64,000 bases of DNA from Cryptomeria japonica (taxonomy: Eukaryota > Streptophyta > Pinopsida > Cupressales > Cupressaceae), in the NCBI RefSeq assembly GCF_030272615.1, contig NC_081415.1:505439373-505503372 (forward strand). The letters run 5' to 3'. How positions within the stretch are numbered: the stretch's first letter is position 1; each line of letters opens with the position of its first letter. A model generated the notes under the pieces. The model had not been told where the DNA came from. It made no database searches and saw nothing but the letters and a program-made list of their open reading frames with translations. Positions 1 through 11,878 of this stretch are shown here, piece after piece. The position numbers and the translations under genes were made by a program.

Positions 1-1231
1 CAAAAATAATTAAAAGCTGGTCTTGGATACAAATCACGACCGAGTACTCTGATACATCATCAATGCATCATGCAAAGTCTTACAAGATCTTGCATTCTTC
101 ATGATCATATCATCATTACATTTAGGTGCATCTTGCATTACGTCCATTCATGTCATGTTAAAAACTTAAACATTGCATATAGTTCATTGTTGACATTAGT
201 TTTCATTAAAATCATTTGCATCATTGCATCAATCATAAATAATTAGATCCATTCATGGGATTCAATTGTCTTTGAATGTATTAAATCATTTAATAAACAT
301 TCATTTCATATTAATTATCCATTATCATTTTATTGTCTTCATTTATCATCTGCATACATTTCTTTATAGTTAAAAGGTGCATTCATTCATTACTAAGTAT
401 CTTATTATGCTCATCGTAAGCTTCATTCACCTTGCATTCATTATCATTACATTAAGGTGCAGATATTATACCCATTAGTTATTGTATCATCCCATTATCA
501 TTTGTACTTACAAACATATTTAACGCATTTTTCATAAGACCATTTGTTTACAAAACATTGGTTCATACCATTTCATATATCCATTTTACGTATGCATGCA
601 TTTAAAACACATTATCATATAAACACTTGTACTTTACATTTGTTTATCCATTTACATTCATTTACCACATCATCATATACACATTTGTACTTTACATTTT
701 GATTCTCCATATTACATTCATCTAAACACATCTAGATGCATATCCATACATAAAATCATTCATCTAAACCATTGCATTAACATCATCACATAAATCATCT
801 TATCATTGCATAGCAATAGGAAACACCATAAATCCTGTTCATAAATCATCATAAGCATACATCATCATCATGGCATTCCATACATAAATCATTACATCAT
901 AACTCATCATAAAAACATACATCATAAACATCTCAACCTGCATTCATATGTCAGTATCTCACATCATAACTCATCATAAAAACATGCATAAAAGAAACAT
1001 CTCATCAAATGAATACATGTACACATATACCTCTAAGCAATAAATCATCATCATGCATAAACAATCCATCCATAATCACATGCATAATCATCACAAATAT
1101 GGGATCTCCTCATATATATCAACTCATATATCAGAGTACAATGAAGTCTACAAAATCGGCTACCAAGAGCCATCCAAGATACAGTCCAAAAAATAGACAA
1201 TGATACAATACATATATGCAAAAATGCTCTC
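1..1231. other. CAT/ATA-rich non-coding spacer of element A
   Basis: This is low-complexity DNA dominated by cat, atca and cata runs. It corresponds to 10705-11878 in element B (shared phrase gaccgagtactctgatacat). It lies between pol and the antisense PMD gene, so it would be the 3' flank of that gene. I see no ORF with a recognisable product; the short ORFs here are by-products of composition. Confidence 0.7.
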
Positions 1232-3199
1232 TCAAATACCACTCTGGCCAGATGCTGTACCAGCACCACCCCTACCTACTCCACCACTGGTACCCGCACC
1301 ACCTGATCCATCTCTCCGTGGAGGCCTCATCGAACCCCCACTCCCTCCTGCATCTCCTGATCTATCCCGCCTCAAAGGACCCATCACTCCCCCACTGCTC
1401 TGCATCCTCTGTGATTGCTCGGATCTCGTTTGTCGCATCTGGGTATAACTAAGAGCTCGCTGACTGAATGGCACAACCTGCTCATATAAACCTCGCCAAT
1501 ACTCTATCTCAGCCTGTGCTCGCCCAAACTACCTCATAATCTCCCCTATAGGACCCTGTGCTCCTACTCCCGCTCGAACTCTCTCCTGCAGCTCCGCCAA
1601 TCTCTCCACTGCAGTATCTCTCTCCCACAACACCACTGTCAGCTCTGACTCACGTGCAAATAGCTGCACATCCCTAGCTGCTACCTCCGCCTCTAATCTC
1701 TCCACCCGGGTCTGCAAATAACCTATCATATGCTCCCGCAGATCCCCAGTAGCTCCCTCCCCCATGTCCATGGCTACCGCACCTGTATCACCCCCACCAC
1801 TAGGTCCCTCCCCTGCACCTATATCCATCGGGATCTCTCTCTCCATCCCCCTCCCACTCAGCTGCACTCCTCCCTGCATCAAAGGTCCCTGTGATATCTG
1901 CAGAGGTAGTCCACCTCTCCCTCTCCGCTGCCTCGGCATCCCCAAACCTCCTCCACCTCCTCCACCTCCTCCTCCACCACCTCCTCCTCCTCCATCTCCT
2001 CCTCCTCGACCTCCTGCTCTCCGTCCTCGTCCTCTTCCTCTCTCATCCTCAAATGCTGGGATCGGCTCAGCTGGGTCTGATATCCGCAGGATCGGGTGCG
2101 CCGCCCGATACTGTGTATACTCTGCTGTCACACCTGCATCCACGACCCTCGGTCGTAAGTCCCATGGCCTCGCCTGCAGTGTCCGAAACTCTGCTAGTGC
2201 CTGATCATACGATAGCACTGGACCCCATGCATACCGCTCTCGGATCACTCGTGCATACTCCCCTGATCCGCTAGGCAGTCCCTACTGCCATCCAAACTGC
2301 CTCATCACCTGTCCTGGCACCTGTCTCTCCACATGATAAGAGGTCCTCCCAATGAGGAATCGGGTCATGAAGCAATACGGTAGTGCCTCTGCATCATCCT
2401 CCCATGGTTCACACTCTAAGTATGGCCGCCAGATCACTGCATCTAGGTCATCCAATGCCCGCCGCCACCACTCTAACTTCCCCAAGTGGGGCTGACTCAT
2501 CATGCCACTGTACATAAACATGTATGGCTGGTCCATGGCTTGGAATCTGAGACTCACTGGTCGAGTCACTGGTAAATGCTCCCATGCCCACACATGTAAC
2601 AATGTCATGCCCACTGCTAGAGAGCCTCTCCCCCGGTACACTACCTCGTGTAACTCCTGATACATGTGCGCTAACACGCACGACCCCCAGGCATATCGGG
2701 TCCCCTCAGTCACCATCATCTCTATCACCTGTCCCCATCCCACCGCCAATCCATGTGACCGCCTGTCGGGACACAGAAGTCCTCCGACAATCCCTGACAA
2801 TACTGCTGGAAGGGGCTCATATAGTGCCGCTATATCCTCCCATGCGATCGAGCCATCATCGATGTATACATCCTCATCAAATATCCGCTGACAAGACACC
2901 GTCCCCCAGGATCTATCATATGTCACCAGCTGCCCCCGAATCGGAATCCGAAGGATACGCCACACGTCCTCTAAAGTCACCGTCATCTCTCCCTGAGCTA
3001 GATGGAACGTGCACGTCTCACTGTGCCATCGCTCTGCCAATGCTGTGATCAGGCCATGATTCATCCGAATCACGGGCATATGCATCACCTCGTAGAGGCC
3101 AGTAGCTGCAATACAGTCTATCTCTATCTGTGTCAACCGATCTCACAATCCCTGTGTCGCGGGGTGGCGCTCGCGTAACTGCAACACGCGCAGATCCTC
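1232..3199 (-). pseudogene. Antisense plant mobile domain gene, exon 2 (element A)
   Basis: One minus-strand frame runs from a TGCAG acceptor at 3200-3204 to a TGA at 1232-1234. With exon 1 it would encode about 680 residues. The N-terminal part carries PMD hallmarks: LITALAERWHSETCTFHL, GEMTVTLEDVWRIL and VGGLLCPDRRSHG. A Gly-rich tract with RGRG motifs follows (about 1940-2040), then a heptad-like segment (LQTRVERLEAEVAARD) suggesting a coiled coil. Three in-frame stops break it, at 3143-3145 (TGA), 2282-2284 (TAG) and 1529-1531 (TAG), with no frameshift. PMD proteins are known as nuclear factors (MAIN/MAIL1), and a PMD clade is known to travel with Ty3/gypsy elements. What this one does for the element is unknown. 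No ATG opens the PMD segment correctly without exon 1, although an ATG lies at 3217 inside the predicted intron end. Confidence 0.85.
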
Positions 3200-3870
3200 C
3201 TGCACATAGACATTCATCCAACCACCATCAGTTGTTTTGTTATCAAACTTTCTTAAGTTTAAACCTAGACTATCATCAGATACTTTGATCAAGTATCTTT
3301 GGGTCTCAACAGGTAAGCAATCATGGCCGCCTAGACTTCAACAGACATTTATCCTAACAAATGACCTAAGTCTCATCGGGCTGCTATGGTTCAAAACAAC
3401 TCCCACTTCACCTCGCCATCCATCAATCGTTAGGCATCAAGAGATTTATTTTGTCCAAAACTGGGACATCTCGTTATACTAAGGCAAAAGCGCTATTTTA
3501 TCTACAATAGCGCTAAATATACACAATAGCGCTACAACCACATCAATAGCGCTCAAACTAGACTACAATAGCGCTAAAAAACCAAAAGCGCTACATCCAC
3601 TATACAATAGCGCTATTACGGGTCCATAGCGCTCAATTAACCCTACTATAGTGCTAATTTGTCAAAAGCGCTCAAACTTGTATACACTAGCGCTAATGCA
3701 TGCAAAAGCGCTCAAACTAGCCTCCAATAACGCTGTTGCGGTACAATAGCGCTAATTGATGGAGCAAAAGCGCTAAAACCATAGTTCCAGCGCTTTTGCT
3801 CCGACTTGACTTTGACTCAGCTAAAAACATATTAAAAATGCCTGAAAAGTGAGTTTTCGAATTTGCGTAC
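3200..3870 (-). other. Predicted intron of the antisense PMD gene (element A)
   Basis: On the minus strand it begins GTACGC at 3870 and ends TGCAG at 3200 (671 nt). Both flanking exons are in phase 0. The same donor and acceptor positions can be placed in B and C, which is the main support. It contains the 20-bp-spaced AGCGCT array. Confidence 0.68.
3489..3794. repeat. AGCGCT array with 20-bp spacing (element A)
   Basis: There are fourteen exact copies of the palindrome AGCGCT plus two one-mismatch copies. They start at 3489, 3509, 3528, 3548, 3570, 3587, 3609, 3628, 3650, 3667, 3689, 3707, 3730, 3748, 3769 and 3789. The mean spacing is 20.0 bp (range 17-23). Most sites read caatagcgcta or caaaagcgct; the DNA between them varies. 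The array lies inside the predicted antisense intron. Confidence 0.95.
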
Positions 3871-3945
3871 CACTGGTCCGTAGTCGGCTGGGCGCTGGAA
3901 CCGTCGGACTCGCTCGAATCGGTGCTCGGTAATCGGAAACGGCAT
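3871..3945 (-). pseudogene. Antisense PMD gene, exon 1 (element A)
   Basis: The ATG is at 3945-3943. Twenty-five codons follow, including EHRFERVRRFQRPADYGP, and end exactly at a GT donor. Elements B and C have the same 25-codon length, the same HRFER.RR core and the same YGP just before the donor. The copies differ at many silent and replacement sites, so this is unlikely to be a chance ORF. The segment is basic (R/H-rich). I know no domain for it; it would form the N terminus of the PMD protein. Confidence 0.7.
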
Positions 3946-4041
3946 CGTAGCTCCTCCTTGCTCCTCCAAATGTCACTGTCAGAGCTCTCGTTTTCAACTG
4001 GTCGCGGTCACAAATGATCGTATTTTCACCCCTTTCACCTC

Positions 4042-4048
4042 ATTTATA
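4042..4048 (-). promoter_or_regulatory. TATA-like box for the antisense PMD gene (element A)
   Basis: The minus strand reads GGTATAAATGAGG, 97 bp before the exon 1 ATG. Element B has the same box at the same distance, and C has TATAAAAA 74 bp before its ATG. Its position between the polypurine tract and exon 1 suits an antisense promoter. No transcript evidence is available. Confidence 0.55.
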
Positions 4049-4344
4049 CCCCCCGCCGTCACCGTAACTTCGCCCCGCTCATCGCCGTGGTCCCCGTGAA
4101 CTTCCCAAGCCCCCCATTTCTCCATGTTTCCCCCGTTTTCTTCTATTTTTACCCCGTATGCCTAGCTTCTTCTCTTTTACCACCCTGCCAATTTTCATTC
4201 TTTTTCGAGAGATCACCCGATTTTTCGAAATTTTTCGGCCCATCTCTCGAGGGGGCATACCACCCATTAAATTTACATTTTATGGGGCATTTCTTCACAC
4301 CTATTTTTCTTTCTTTGAAACGACGCGATAAACCGCACCGTCTC

Positions 4345-4357
4345 AAAGAGGGGCAAA
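4345..4357 (+). other. Polypurine tract (element A)
   Basis: The sequence aaagaggggcaaa directly abuts the TG that starts the LTR. Element B has an identical tract, and C has aaagagggacaaaa in the same place. It is the expected plus-strand primer site for reverse transcription. Confidence 0.85.
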
Positions 4358-5795
4358 TGTAGTCACATAAATCTGTCCATTTTAATTAAATGAATATTTC
4401 GTATTTATTTGATTAAAAATCCACTAGCCATCAGTTAATTAAATTAATATTTAATTAATTTATCCCCAAACATTCTTCTATTAATTAAATAAATTATTCA
4501 ATTTATTTTAATTAATTCATTAAACCAAATACAGATCAATTAAATAAATAAAATCAATTTATTTAATTAAATCCCCCTATTCCTCTTTTAAATAAATTAA
4601 ATAAAACATTTATTTAAATCATTATCCCCACCCCACTTGCATTTTCCTACAAATGCAACTTGCACACTTATTGAAATAAATGAATTTTTATTTTAATAAA
4701 ATCCTATTTTCCCTCACCCACCAAATCCACTTGCAAAATCTAATCCCCTTCTAGATTCTTCTAACCCCTTCCTAATTAACCTAATCCATCCCCTAATTAT
4801 TGTCACATTCCTAAGCAAAATGGAGTCACTTCTCAAAGCCTAAAAGTCTTTGATAACCATTAAAGGCTTTCAACCTTCAACCACTAAATGGCTCAAAGTC
4901 TTTGATAACCATTAAAGGCTTCCAACTTTCAACCACTTAATCCCCAAAGTCTCCAATAACCATTAATGGTTAACTCAAACCCTCCCACATGGTTAAAACA
5001 TTTGTTTTGACTCAACCTCTACCCAACCCAAGGGTCTCATCAAGCCTTTAAAGCTTTGACCATGATTATCTCTTAATCATTTGCACAAAGGTTTATCCTT
5101 GCATTAACTCCTAATCCAGTGGGTAATCCTAATTTAGACTTGACCCTTAGCCTTTAGATAACCATGAGGTCTTCTCAGGCCTTTAATGCCTCCAACCTCT
5201 TCTCTCAACCCAATCCTATGTTGACATTTGTCACCATTTCATTAGTGCCAATTATGCACATGGATCCCCAACTTTCAAGCTTGACCCTTGATTAAATCAT
5301 TCAATCCTGGCCATCCATTGCTCCATTTTTCCTATAAATAGAGCCCATTCCTTCATAATCCAGATCCTGAAAACTTGTATGCATCTAAGCTATAGATATT
5401 TTAGAGAGCATTTTAGCATAAGCAATCTAACATCTTGTCTTTTTGGTTAAAATACATCATTTTAGCATTAGTATTAGCTTTTCATTTCATATTTGGAGCT
5501 ATACTACAATCTCAATCCTCCATAAGCATCCATAGTGCAAAAAGCTGCTGAGAGCTACACTATTTTGGAACTTGGAGAGGAGAGGAACAAGGGAGAAGGA
5601 GCTAATCTCATGCTAAGAGATAGTTGGAGATGTCTCATTGTCTTTACTTCTTTAGTTAGATTCATTAGCATGTTTTTAGTGTCTCTCTTGGAATGCCTTC
5701 ATATGTTTTAGTTTTTGATTGACTAACGCTAATGCTTTGTGTGTTTTGTGATTGTTTGATCTTAAACTAACCTTGTGCCATTTAGGAGGGCATCA
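4358..5795 (+). repeat. 3' LTR of element A (1,438 bp)
   Basis: It starts TGTAGTC after the polypurine tract and ends GGGCATCA. It matches the element B LTR over its length and shares blocks with the element C LTR, for example ccattaaaggct and ctataaatagag. It has a TATA box about 975 bp in. The next base begins element B pol. Confidence 0.88.
5333..5340 (+). promoter_or_regulatory. LTR TATA box (element A)
   Basis: TATAAATA sits in the context cctataaatagag, conserved in the LTRs of A, B and C. It is the probable core promoter of the sense retroelement transcript. Confidence 0.7.
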
Positions 5796-8700
5796 CTACC
5801 AAGCGGGGATCACAAAGCTGGATTCGCCATAGAACTTAACAACGCAGCATACTTCGGGGCGGATGCCAAACCTTTCAGCTGCAAAAATATAACAATAAAA
5901 CATGGATCTTTCAGTGAAAACCACACTGTGGCACTGTTTGATCCAACAAAGGTAAAAAGAAAGAGCGTATCCAATGGTGAAAACCTCTCAGAGGCGCCTG
6001 TGGATGAAGGGTTTGACATTCTCCCTGATAGTACACAACAGGAATGATCAACGATTCTCATCGAGGAAACCAAAGAATACAATGTGGGGACTCTTGAAAA
6101 TCCTCACCTCATACATCTAGCATCTCTTCTCACTCCAGAGGAACAACCTAAATTTATAGAGTTCTTCCAGAAGCGTCAGATCAACTTCGCATGGTCATAT
6201 GCAGACATGCATGGGCTTGATCCTGATTTAGTCATGCATCACCTCACCGTAGTAGAAGGAGCCAAACCTGTCAAGCAAAAGCTTTGTAAGAAGCATCCTC
6301 AGATTGCAGTACTAGTCAAAACCGAACTCAAGAAACTCCTAGATGCTGGTTTCATTAGGCCAATTGATTATGCGGAATGGATCTCCAATATTGTACCTAT
6401 CGGCAAGCCAAAAGGCGGCATCCGCATTTGTACTGACTTCAGAGATCTGAATAAGGCCTGTCCTAAGGATGACTTCCCCCTACCAAATATCGACATCATA
6501 GTGGATCTGACAGCAGGACATGCCATGCTTTCACTCATGGATGGCTTTTCTGGATTCAATCAGATAAAGATTGCACCAGAAGATCAACATAAGACAACCT
6601 TCACATGTCCATGGGGCACCTATTGCTGGAATGTGATGCCTTTTGGTCTCAAGAATGCAGGAGCAACCTATCAAAGAGCAATGACCACCATCTTCCATGA
6701 CATGATGCATACTATGATGGAAGATTATGTGGATGACTTACTAGCAAAATCACTCACTAGAGAAGGGCATCTCCACATCTTAGATAAAATCTTTGATAGA
6801 CTGGAACAATACCATGTTCGACTCAACCCCAAGAAATGTGTCTTTGGAGTAACCTCTGGGAAACTTCTAGGATACATTGTCTCAAGCAAAGGCATTGAGG
6901 TCGATCTAGCAAAGGTTAAGGCAATCATGGACATGCCACCTCCAAAGAATATTAGTCAGCTAAGGACATTACAAGGGCAACTTCAATCCATTCGAAGATT
7001 CATTGCACAATTGGCTGATAAGTGTCACCCATTCACACACCTGCTAGACAAGAACATCCGCTTTTAGTGGGATGCCCAATGCCAGCAAGCATTTCAGACA
7101 CTTAAAGACTATCTCATGAATCTACCATTGCTGATGCCACCAGATCCAAGTAGACCGTTGTTACTCTATATCTCAGCAACAAGTACAACATTGGGTGTAC
7201 TACTGGCACAACATAATGCAGAAGGAAAAGAGTGTGCTCTTTACTATATCTCTCGCACACTGGTGGGCTATGAACTCAATTACACACCTATTGAGCGAGC
7301 TTGCCTAGCAGTGATCTTAGCAGCCACTAAACTGAGGCACTATCTGTTAACACACAAAGTACAACTCATCGCAAAGATTGATCCACTCAAGTATTTACTC
7401 AGCAAAGCAACATTGACAGGTCACTTGGCCAAATGGGTAATGATTCTAAGTGAATTTGACATTGAGTATGTAGACTGTAAAGCTATCGAAGGGCAAGTTA
7501 TTGCAGATCAGTTGGCCGATGCACCACTCATAGGCTATCATCCTCTCATTTCCAATTTTCCAGACGAAGAGATATTCATGATCATAACAACACAACCATG
7601 GAAACTATACTTTGATGGTTCATACACTAGGCATGGCTTGGGGGCAGGCATTCTGTTTATCACACCTCAAGGTGACAGCATCCCGAAGTCTTACAGGCTC
7701 ACATTTCCATGCACTAACAACATAGCAGAATATGAGGCCTTGATCACAGGACTCAGGTTAGCCGTACAATGGAAATTACAAGAACTACAAGTATATGGCG
7801 ACTCCCAACTGGTCATTTGACAAGCCACAGATGAATATCAGACCAAGGATGATAAACTCATGCCATATAAGCAAATGGTGGACAATCTAAAAGCATCATT
7901 TACTACAATTACTTTTGAGTAGATACCAAGAGATCAGAATCGAGTTGCTGACGCTATGGCTACCATCGCATCTCTACTAGATCTTCCACAGAATTCAACA
8001 CGCTACGAGTTCTTGGTCGAACAGCTTTGGATCCCCGCTTATGATATCCCCGAATCTGAAATGATATGTCACCTTGTCGATTCTGAATCCCCATGGTACG
8101 GTGAATTCTACACCTATCTCCGCGATCATACCCTCCCTCCCAACCAATCAAATAACCAACGAAAAACCTTCATTCGCCAAACTGCTCGATATACCATTAT
8201 TGCTAAAACCCTATACCGACACGGTCTTGATGGTACTCTCCTTCGATGTCTGGAATAGGAGGAGATAATAAAGGCTTTGGAAGAAGTCCATGAAGGCATT
8301 TGCGGGACTCACTCAAGTGGTCCGTCGCTCGCTAAAAAACTCCTGTGCAATGGATACTATTGGCCATCTATGGAAAAGGATTCCTACTACTTTGTCAGAA
8401 AATGCAAGAAATGTCAAGTTCATGGCAACCTGATACATGCACCAGCCCAAGAACTACAACCAATCACAACACCATGGCCTTTTTGTCAATGGGGCCTTGA
8501 CCTTGTGGGTAAAATTCATCCATCTTCATCCAATGGCCATAAATTCATTATTACCACCACCGAATATTTCATAAAGTGGATCGAAGCTGTTCCACTTACC
8601 CAAGTCACCGGCAAGTAGATCGCCTCTTTCATCCTCAACTACATCATCTGCCGGTATGGTGTGCCCATGTCCATCATCACAGATAACAGTCTTCCTTTCA

Positions 8701-9350
8701 AAAATCAGGATGTCCGTGAACTTTGTGAAAAATTTCATATCCAACATCGCTTTTCCACCCCCTATTACCCACAAGGCAATGGTCAGGCCGAAGCATCCAA
8801 TAAAAACATATTGAGGATCCTAAAGAAGACAGTCAATGATGTCGGTTGTGATTGGCATGTTCAACAAAATCTAGTGCTATGGGCATATCGAACTAGCATT
8901 CGAACCCCTACAGGTGCAACTCCTTATTCGTTGGTCTATGGTGCAGAAACTATCTTGCCTATTGAAGTTGAGATACCATCACTACGGGTTTCCTTGCACA
9001 ATCTAATAGATGATGAAGCGTATAGAGTATCCCGTCTTCAGGACTTAGAGTTACTAGATGAGAAACGACAAGCTACATACAATCATCTCAAAGCCTATCA
9101 GCAGTGCATGAGTAGAAGCTACAATCACTGAGTTAGACCTCGTACATTTGAGGTAGGTGATCTTGTTCTACGAGAGAATCCTCGCAAACAACCAAACAGA
9201 GAACATCAGGGCAAGTTTGAATCAAACTGGTTGGGCCCATATGTTGTCACTACCGTATTCGGGTCTGGGGCATATTAGTTGGCTACTTCAGAAGGAGAAT
9301 CGCTTGCAGATCCAATCAACAACATGCACCTCAAACAGTTTTATACCTAA
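5796..9350 (+). pseudogene. pol polyprotein of element B (linker-RT-RH-aRH-INT)
   Basis: A single plus-strand frame runs from the junction with A to a terminal TAA at 9348-9350. It has eight premature stops (6044, 7065, 7818, 7920, 8256, 8616, 9129, 9276) and no frameshift. Reverse transcriptase covers about 6084-7064 (ICTDFRDLNKACPKDDFPLP, DGFSGFNQI, YVDDLLAKS). A Gypsy RNase H follows (about 7116-7500, SRTLVGYELNYTPIERACLA), then a second, archaeal-type RNase H (about 7596-7990, LYFDGSYTRHG). Integrase is at 8277-9350, with an HHCC zinc site (EGICGTHSSG, KCKKCQVHGN), the core motifs GLDLVGKIHP, DNSLPFKNQ and PQGNGQAEA, and a GPY-like C terminus (NWLGPYVV). No chromodomain follows. At four or more of the stops element C keeps a Q or R codon, which suggests CAG to TAG or CGA to TGA changes. 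It cannot encode an active polyprotein. Confidence 0.93.
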
Positions 9351-11878
9351 GTTGAACAGAGCATCAGGCTCCTCTACATACCAGAAAATACAAAAACATT
9401 AAAAAAAGTAAAGAAAAATCATGCATCCAAACGGTGAACAACCACTCCGGTGGCACCTTGGGTAAGTACGATGGTGAAAACCTGGCAAACAGGCGCCACT
9501 CGTAAAGGCTATGGCTCCATTGTCTTTCAGACTTGTTGCGATCACATCTACTTCATACATACATCCATCCATCCGAAACCATGGCTTGTTATCAATCACC
9601 AATCAGAGAAAATACTGCATGCATCTCACATCCCGCTTTTTCATAGCCATGTCTACACTTGGAGGCAATGCCCTTAAAAATCTAGTTGATGGAAGTGGAT
9701 TCTACATTGTCTTGTGATTCATTGGGTTCAACATTCAAAACTGTCTTACAAAATCCAAAAACATTCAAAACAAATACAAAATCCAAAAACATCAGAAAAC
9801 ATCGAAAATCACACAAAAACATGGCAACACTTTGTACATACTCATCCATGCAGATACCAAAGCAAACATTGACAAAATACTCACACGATGACCATTTACC
9901 AATCAACCACACAATCAACATCAACACTCAAAACTGTCATTAACAAGGATGCATACTTCCTTACCAAAACAAAGACAAAAGTGACGTTTTCTTTGACAAG
10001 AAAATTATGTTAAGCTATCACATACTTGGTTGATTTGTGAGTACAATCATTCGTTTATCTGTATCGGGATCTTTCAGCATTGTTTTGTATCGTTTGCACA
10101 TTATTCCGATGAAGTTCTGGGGCATGTACTAATGGTGTCTACGTGGGAAGTTCACCAAGCTACGTGATCTTATGCAAAATGCAGTCATAGATCACTACAA
10201 CTTGCTGACTACAGCGTATACCTCGACCATATGGGCATGAACCAATACCAAGGATCCTTATTCTTTATTCTTTATGTATATATTGTTTGTTTGCAGGTAC
10301 CTTGCTCTTTCTTTGGTTCCTCCTACCTCATCCAAACTAGATAAAGGTTTTTATCTCTTAGTACGGTATGCACTTGTCTCAAGATATGATCAGCCTAAGA
10401 TCAAGGAGGACGATCCAAGTCATGCATGAATGGAGATAATCCTTTTCTGTTCCGCAAGCAATACTCTGGTCGACTTGACCCTTATATCAAGTTGTTTGTA
10501 TTAACTTGCTATACAAAATCCATGAAAGGAATACTCAGGTCATCTTGAATCATTATGTCAAGATGCTTATATTCTCTTCCAACATTTTAAAAAGTTCAAT
10601 GATGAAAATAGAGCACTATGGATCGTCATTTCATCTCATCTGTTTATATATTGCATTCCGTTGCATATCACCCATCCATTCATTCATTCATATGTAGGTT
10701 TTATATGCAAAAGTGACCATTAAAACCAGTCTTGGATACAATCACGACCGAGTACTCTGATACATCATCAATGCATCATGCAAAGTCTTACAAACCTTGC
10801 ATTCCTCATGGTCATATCATCATTGCATTTTAGTTGCATCTCGCATTAAGAACATTCATGTCATTTTTAACTTAACATAGCATATAGTTCATTTTTGACA
10901 TTAGTTTTCATTAAATCATTTGCATCATTGCATCAATCATAAATAATTAGATTCATTCATGGAATCAAATTGTCTTTGATTGTTTTAAATCATTTACTAA
11001 GCATTCATTTAGTGTCAATTATCCATTATCATTTTATTATCCTTTATCATTTATTATGGTATACATTCATTTATCCATTTAGTGAAAAAGTGCATTCATT
11101 CATCCATTAACTAAGTATCTTATTATACTCATTTTAGGATTCATTCACATTGCATTCATTATCATCTTTTTAATTGCATTAAGGTGCAGTTATTAAACCC
11201 ATAAGTTATAATATCATCACATTATCATTTTTTTACTTAAGCATATTAAAATCATAAAATCCACTTGTTTATAAAACATTGGTTCATACAATTTTATATA
11301 TATCCATTTTACATACGCATTCATTTAGGCATTATCATATATAGCATTTATGCTTTACATTTTGTTTATCCATATTGCATTTATTTAAAAAAAAACAAAC
11401 ATCTAGATGCATATTCATACATAAACATCATTCATTCAACCATTGCATTAACATCATCACATAAATCATCTCATCATTATATCAAAATAGGAAACACCAA
11501 AAATCCTGTTCATAAATCAACACAAGCATACATCATCATCATGGCATTACATACATAAAGCATTACATCAAAAATCAAACAAATCATACATATATAAACC
11601 TGCATTCATATGTCAGTATCATCATCAAAACATGCATATAAGAAACATCTCATCAATGCATACATGTACACATATCCATCTAAGCAATAAACTCATCATT
11701 CTGCATAAACATCCATACATAATCAAATGCATATCACAAAAATATGAGATCTCCTCATATATCTCATCTCATATATCAGAGTACAATGAAGTCTACAAAA
11801 ATCGGCTACCAAGAGCCATCCAAGATACAGTCCAAAAAATAAACAATGATACAAATACATATATGCAAAAATGCTCTC
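9351..11878. other. Non-coding spacer between pol and antisense PMD (element B)
   Basis: No supported gene is visible. It starts with an A-rich stretch, carries a pol-proximal motif shared with C (9471-9496), and becomes CAT/ATA-rich from about 10705, where it aligns with the start of the window. It is the equivalent of 44230-45693 in element C. Confidence 0.7.
9471..9496 (+). other. Conserved post-pol motif (element B)
   Basis: The core GTGAAAACCTGG, then a pyrimidine and AAACAGGCGC, recurs in element C at 44316-44341, about 90-120 bp after each pol stop. The surrounding DNA is much less similar. The role is unknown; a cis-acting RNA signal is one possibility. Confidence 0.55.

Larger units (their letters stand above)
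1..5795 (+). mobile_element. Element A: 3' part of a Tat-lineage LTR retrotransposon, nested in element B
   Basis: The visible part runs from a CAT-rich spacer through an antisense PMD gene, a polypurine tract and one LTR. Its 5' LTR, gag and pol would lie upstream of the window. Element B repeats the same order, and 10705-15605 aligns with 11-5795 along its length. The LTR ends at 5795 and the next base is inside an open pol frame, with no primer binding site. So this is the 3' LTR of a separate copy inserted into B, not B's own 5' LTR. The matching target duplication (expected ctacc) would lie outside the window. Confidence 0.85.

Noticed and set aside
1764-2204. Plus-strand Pro-rich ORF
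   Set aside because: It is the reverse shadow of the Gly-rich part of the antisense PMD gene (GGN codons read as CCN).
3489-3794. CRISPR-like array (short repeat, about 20-bp spacing)
   Set aside because: The repeat is only six to ten bases, spacing varies, the context is a plant retroelement, and there are no cas genes.
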